From an uncultured Eubacterium sp. (GTDB lineage: Bacteria > Bacillota > Clostridia > Lachnospirales > Lachnospiraceae): DNA of 23,060 nt. A model generated the notes under the pieces. It searched no databases and had not been told where the DNA came from. It saw nothing but the letters and a program-made list of their open reading frames with translations. The DNA lies in contig CABRZK010000005.1 of assembly GCA_902475415.1 (NCBI GenBank), positions 1 to 23,060 of the forward strand. Reading direction: 5' to 3'. The position numbers and the translations under genes are program-made. Shown one piece after another: positions 21,425 through 23,060 of this stretch (within the stretch, counting starts at the first letter, position 1; the number at the start of each line of letters is the position of its first letter).

Positions 21425-23060
21425 TTATTGATACCATTTCTGCTGCATCGTATAAAGTCTGTAATATTCTCCTCTTTTATCCAATAATTCCTGATGCTTT
21501 CCAATCTCTGCTATTTCCCCGTCTTTCATGACAATAATCTTATCCACATTTTTGCAGATTCCAATCCGGTGTGATACGATGATTGCTGTTTTTCCCTGAG
21601 CAATTTGCAGAAACATTTTTAATATACTGGTTTCCATAAGCGGATCCAGGGCTGCTGTTGGTTCATCCAGAAAAATAACACTGCTTTCTTTCAAGATTCC
21701 TCTCGCAATTGCAAGTTTCTGCCACTGCCCCGTCGAAAGATCTCTGCCACCAAATTCACTTCCAAGTAATTGATTCACAGAATCCCGGGAAGTAAATTCC
21801 TTTAATCCGACTTGTTTCAGAAGTTTACAGATTTTGTCTGTATCTTCCATATTTTTCCCATCACCGATCCCAACATTTTCTCTTACAGATAATTCATATT
21901 TTATAAAATCCTGACTGACAAGGGAAACGTGCTTATAGAATTCTTCCGGATCAAGAGATGCCAGGTCTTGTGTGCCATAATAGATCTGCCCCTGTTGTGC
22001 TTTATAAAGACCCGTCAGTAATTTTACCAGTGTTGTTTTTCCACTTCCATTATTTCCCACAATGACAACAACTTCATTTCTTTCTATTTCAAAAGAGAGA
22101 TTGGAAACTGCCTGGTCAGTTTGACTCGGATACGAAAAACAAACCTGTTGTAATTTTATACGATCAAAATCCGGATAAAATTTTTCCGTTCCCTGTACAG
22201 GTTCTTCCATATCCATAAAATCATAATAGTCTTTTACAAATGCAGCACATTCCGGAATTCGTCCAAGACTGATCAGAAAATATTTTGCTGCTGTCTGAAA
22301 AGAGGTAACTGCTGCCAAAGCCGCTGCCAGTATTCCAAAATCCAGTACTTTATGTAATAAAAGCATTATTGTGATAACAATACTCAACAAATATCCGCTT
22401 TGGCAAAACAATTCACAGAATAACAGACCGAATATATCATGTTTCTTAAAGTCCCAGACTTCCCGGTTGATCTTATCCCGTGTTTCATACATTTTCTGCT
22501 CTATATAATTTTCGATTCCAAATATTCGAAGTTCTTTTACTGCCCGTTTATCGCCAAATAAATGATACAGATAATTTCTGCGCCGTTCTCCTGCTGCCTG
22601 ATACCTTTTTAATTCATAAAATTCTTTTCCGCGGATCAGCCGTATCATAAAATATGGAAGCACGCTGACCAAAGATACCACCGCAAGAATCGGGTGAAAC
22701 TTTGCCAGCACCAACAGCGTTCCTGTCACTTTCAGAATTTCTGCCAGAATATTAAACACCGATAAACTCAGATCCGAAAAGCGTTCCTGCTCGATACAGT
22801 TTTTTGCCCGCTTCAGCATGTTATTTGTTTCCGTATTTTCATAACAGATAAGGGACAAACGGGTTCCCTTTTCTCCCAGTGCCATCTGTAATCTTTGCCC
22901 CGTCTGAAAATCTATTCTGACCATGCAGGAATAAAAGATACTGTTTGCTGCTTCTGACAGAATAAAAACTGACAAAATTATACCGAAACAGAATATGCCA
23001 CTGTTAAAGTCTTTTTGATAAACCAGATTCAGAAAAACAGATGTCAGCCAGATCGTTATT
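21425..23060 (-). CDS. ABC exporter with fused membrane and ATPase domains (runs off the window)
   Basis: Open reading continues to the window edge, so the apparent TTG start at 22975 is internal; 545 residues are visible. The membrane part covers roughly the first 290 visible residues, with segments such as LYHLFGDKRAVKELRIFGIE as the coupling region and several hydrophobic helices. The ATPase has Walker A VGNNGSGKTTLV, Q-loop SLVSQDF, signature LSTGQWQKLAIARG (LSTGQ rather than LSGGQ), Walker B VIFLDEPTAALDP and switch VSHRIG. Such type I exporters move lipids, drugs or peptides, and the LSTGQWQ variant recalls exporters of peptide clusters. The substrate cannot be told without the upstream genes. 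No terminator is seen after the stop. Confidence 0.92.
   Translation of the reverse strand, partial: ITIWLTSVFLNLVYQKDFNSGIFCFGIILSVFILSEAANSIFYSCMVRIDFQTGQRLQMALGEKGTRLSLICYENTETNNMLKRAKNCIEQERFSDLSLSVFNILAEILKVTGTLLVLAKFHPILAVVSLVSVLPYFMIRLIRGKEFYELKRYQAAGERRRNYLYHLFGDKRAVKELRIFGIENYIEQKMYETRDKINREVWDFKKHDIFGLLFCELFCQSGYLLSIVITIMLLLHKVLDFGILAAALAAVTSFQTAAKYFLISLGRIPECAAFVKDYYDFMDMEEPVQGTEKFYPDFDRIKLQQVCFSYPSQTDQAVSNLSFEIERNEVVVIVGNNGSGKTTLVKLLTGLYKAQQGQIYYGTQDLASLDPEEFYKHVSLVSQDFIKYELSVRENVGIGDGKNMEDTDKICKLLKQVGLKEFTSRDSVNQLLGSEFGGRDLSTGQWQKLAIARGILKESSVIFLDEPTAALDPLMETSILKMFLQIAQGKTAIIVSHRIGICKNVDKIIVMKDGEIAEIGKHQELLDKRGEYYRLYTMQQKWYQ

Noticed and set aside
22973..22975. TTG as the start of the ABC exporter
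   Set aside because: The same frame stays open to the window edge with membrane-like sequence, so this is an internal codon of a partial gene.
1..23060. CRISPR arrays, tRNA or rRNA genes, insertion sequences, integrases
   Set aside because: I looked for regular spaced repeats, cloverleaf or rRNA-like stretches and transposase motifs on both strands and saw none. A dedicated tool could still reveal a degenerate one.

Overview
The window looks like chromosomal DNA of a gut Firmicute, most likely a Lachnospiraceae member of the Blautia/Ruminococcus type. The evidence is indirect: sigma-A promoters, strong AGGAGG-type ribosome sites, a T-box before leuS, CD3324-type and YitT proteins, hemicellulose enzymes and an AGCS symporter. 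All clear genes except abfA lie on the minus strand. The first gene (leuS) and the last gene (an ABC exporter) run off the window.

Layout. 1-828: 5' part of leuS with a complete T-box leader and promoter. 955-2491: a hexapeptide-repeat O-acetyltransferase and a lipoprotein. 2645-5146: an AraC regulator divergent from a GH51 alpha-L-arabinofuranosidase. 5187-10686: a YitT protein, an AGCS sodium/amino-acid symporter, a 531-residue membrane protein of unknown function and an HD-domain protein, most with their own terminators. 10853-12036: a compact three-gene unit of XRE regulator, stand-alone RelA/SpoT synthetase-like protein and overlapping small protein, behind a promoter carrying two copies of a short palindromic box. 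12128-14128: a GH120 beta-xylosidase-type enzyme, which with GH51 suggests arabinoxylan-oligosaccharide use. 14316-18207: a HelD-like helicase with an unexpected C-terminal domain, and a HAD phosphatase. 18446-23060: an orphan holin-like protein, an NhaC antiporter, a disrupted peptide deformylase, a CD3324-type protein and an ABC exporter.

Three things stand out. (1) The HelD-like helicase carries a C-terminal domain that resembles the N-terminal beta-sandwich of GH31 glycosidases and stops where the GH31 catalytic barrel would begin. (2) The XRE / RelA-SpoT / small-protein operon looks like a toxin-antitoxin or defence cassette of the toxSAS kind, with changed active-site flanks and a candidate self-regulatory operator. 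(3) The deformylase gene is broken by a 65-bp insertion that is an inverted copy of its own 3' part, bounded by a 23-bp direct repeat. This is a clear template-switch scar whose precise loss would restore the frame.

All family names come from reading motifs by eye; no database search was run.
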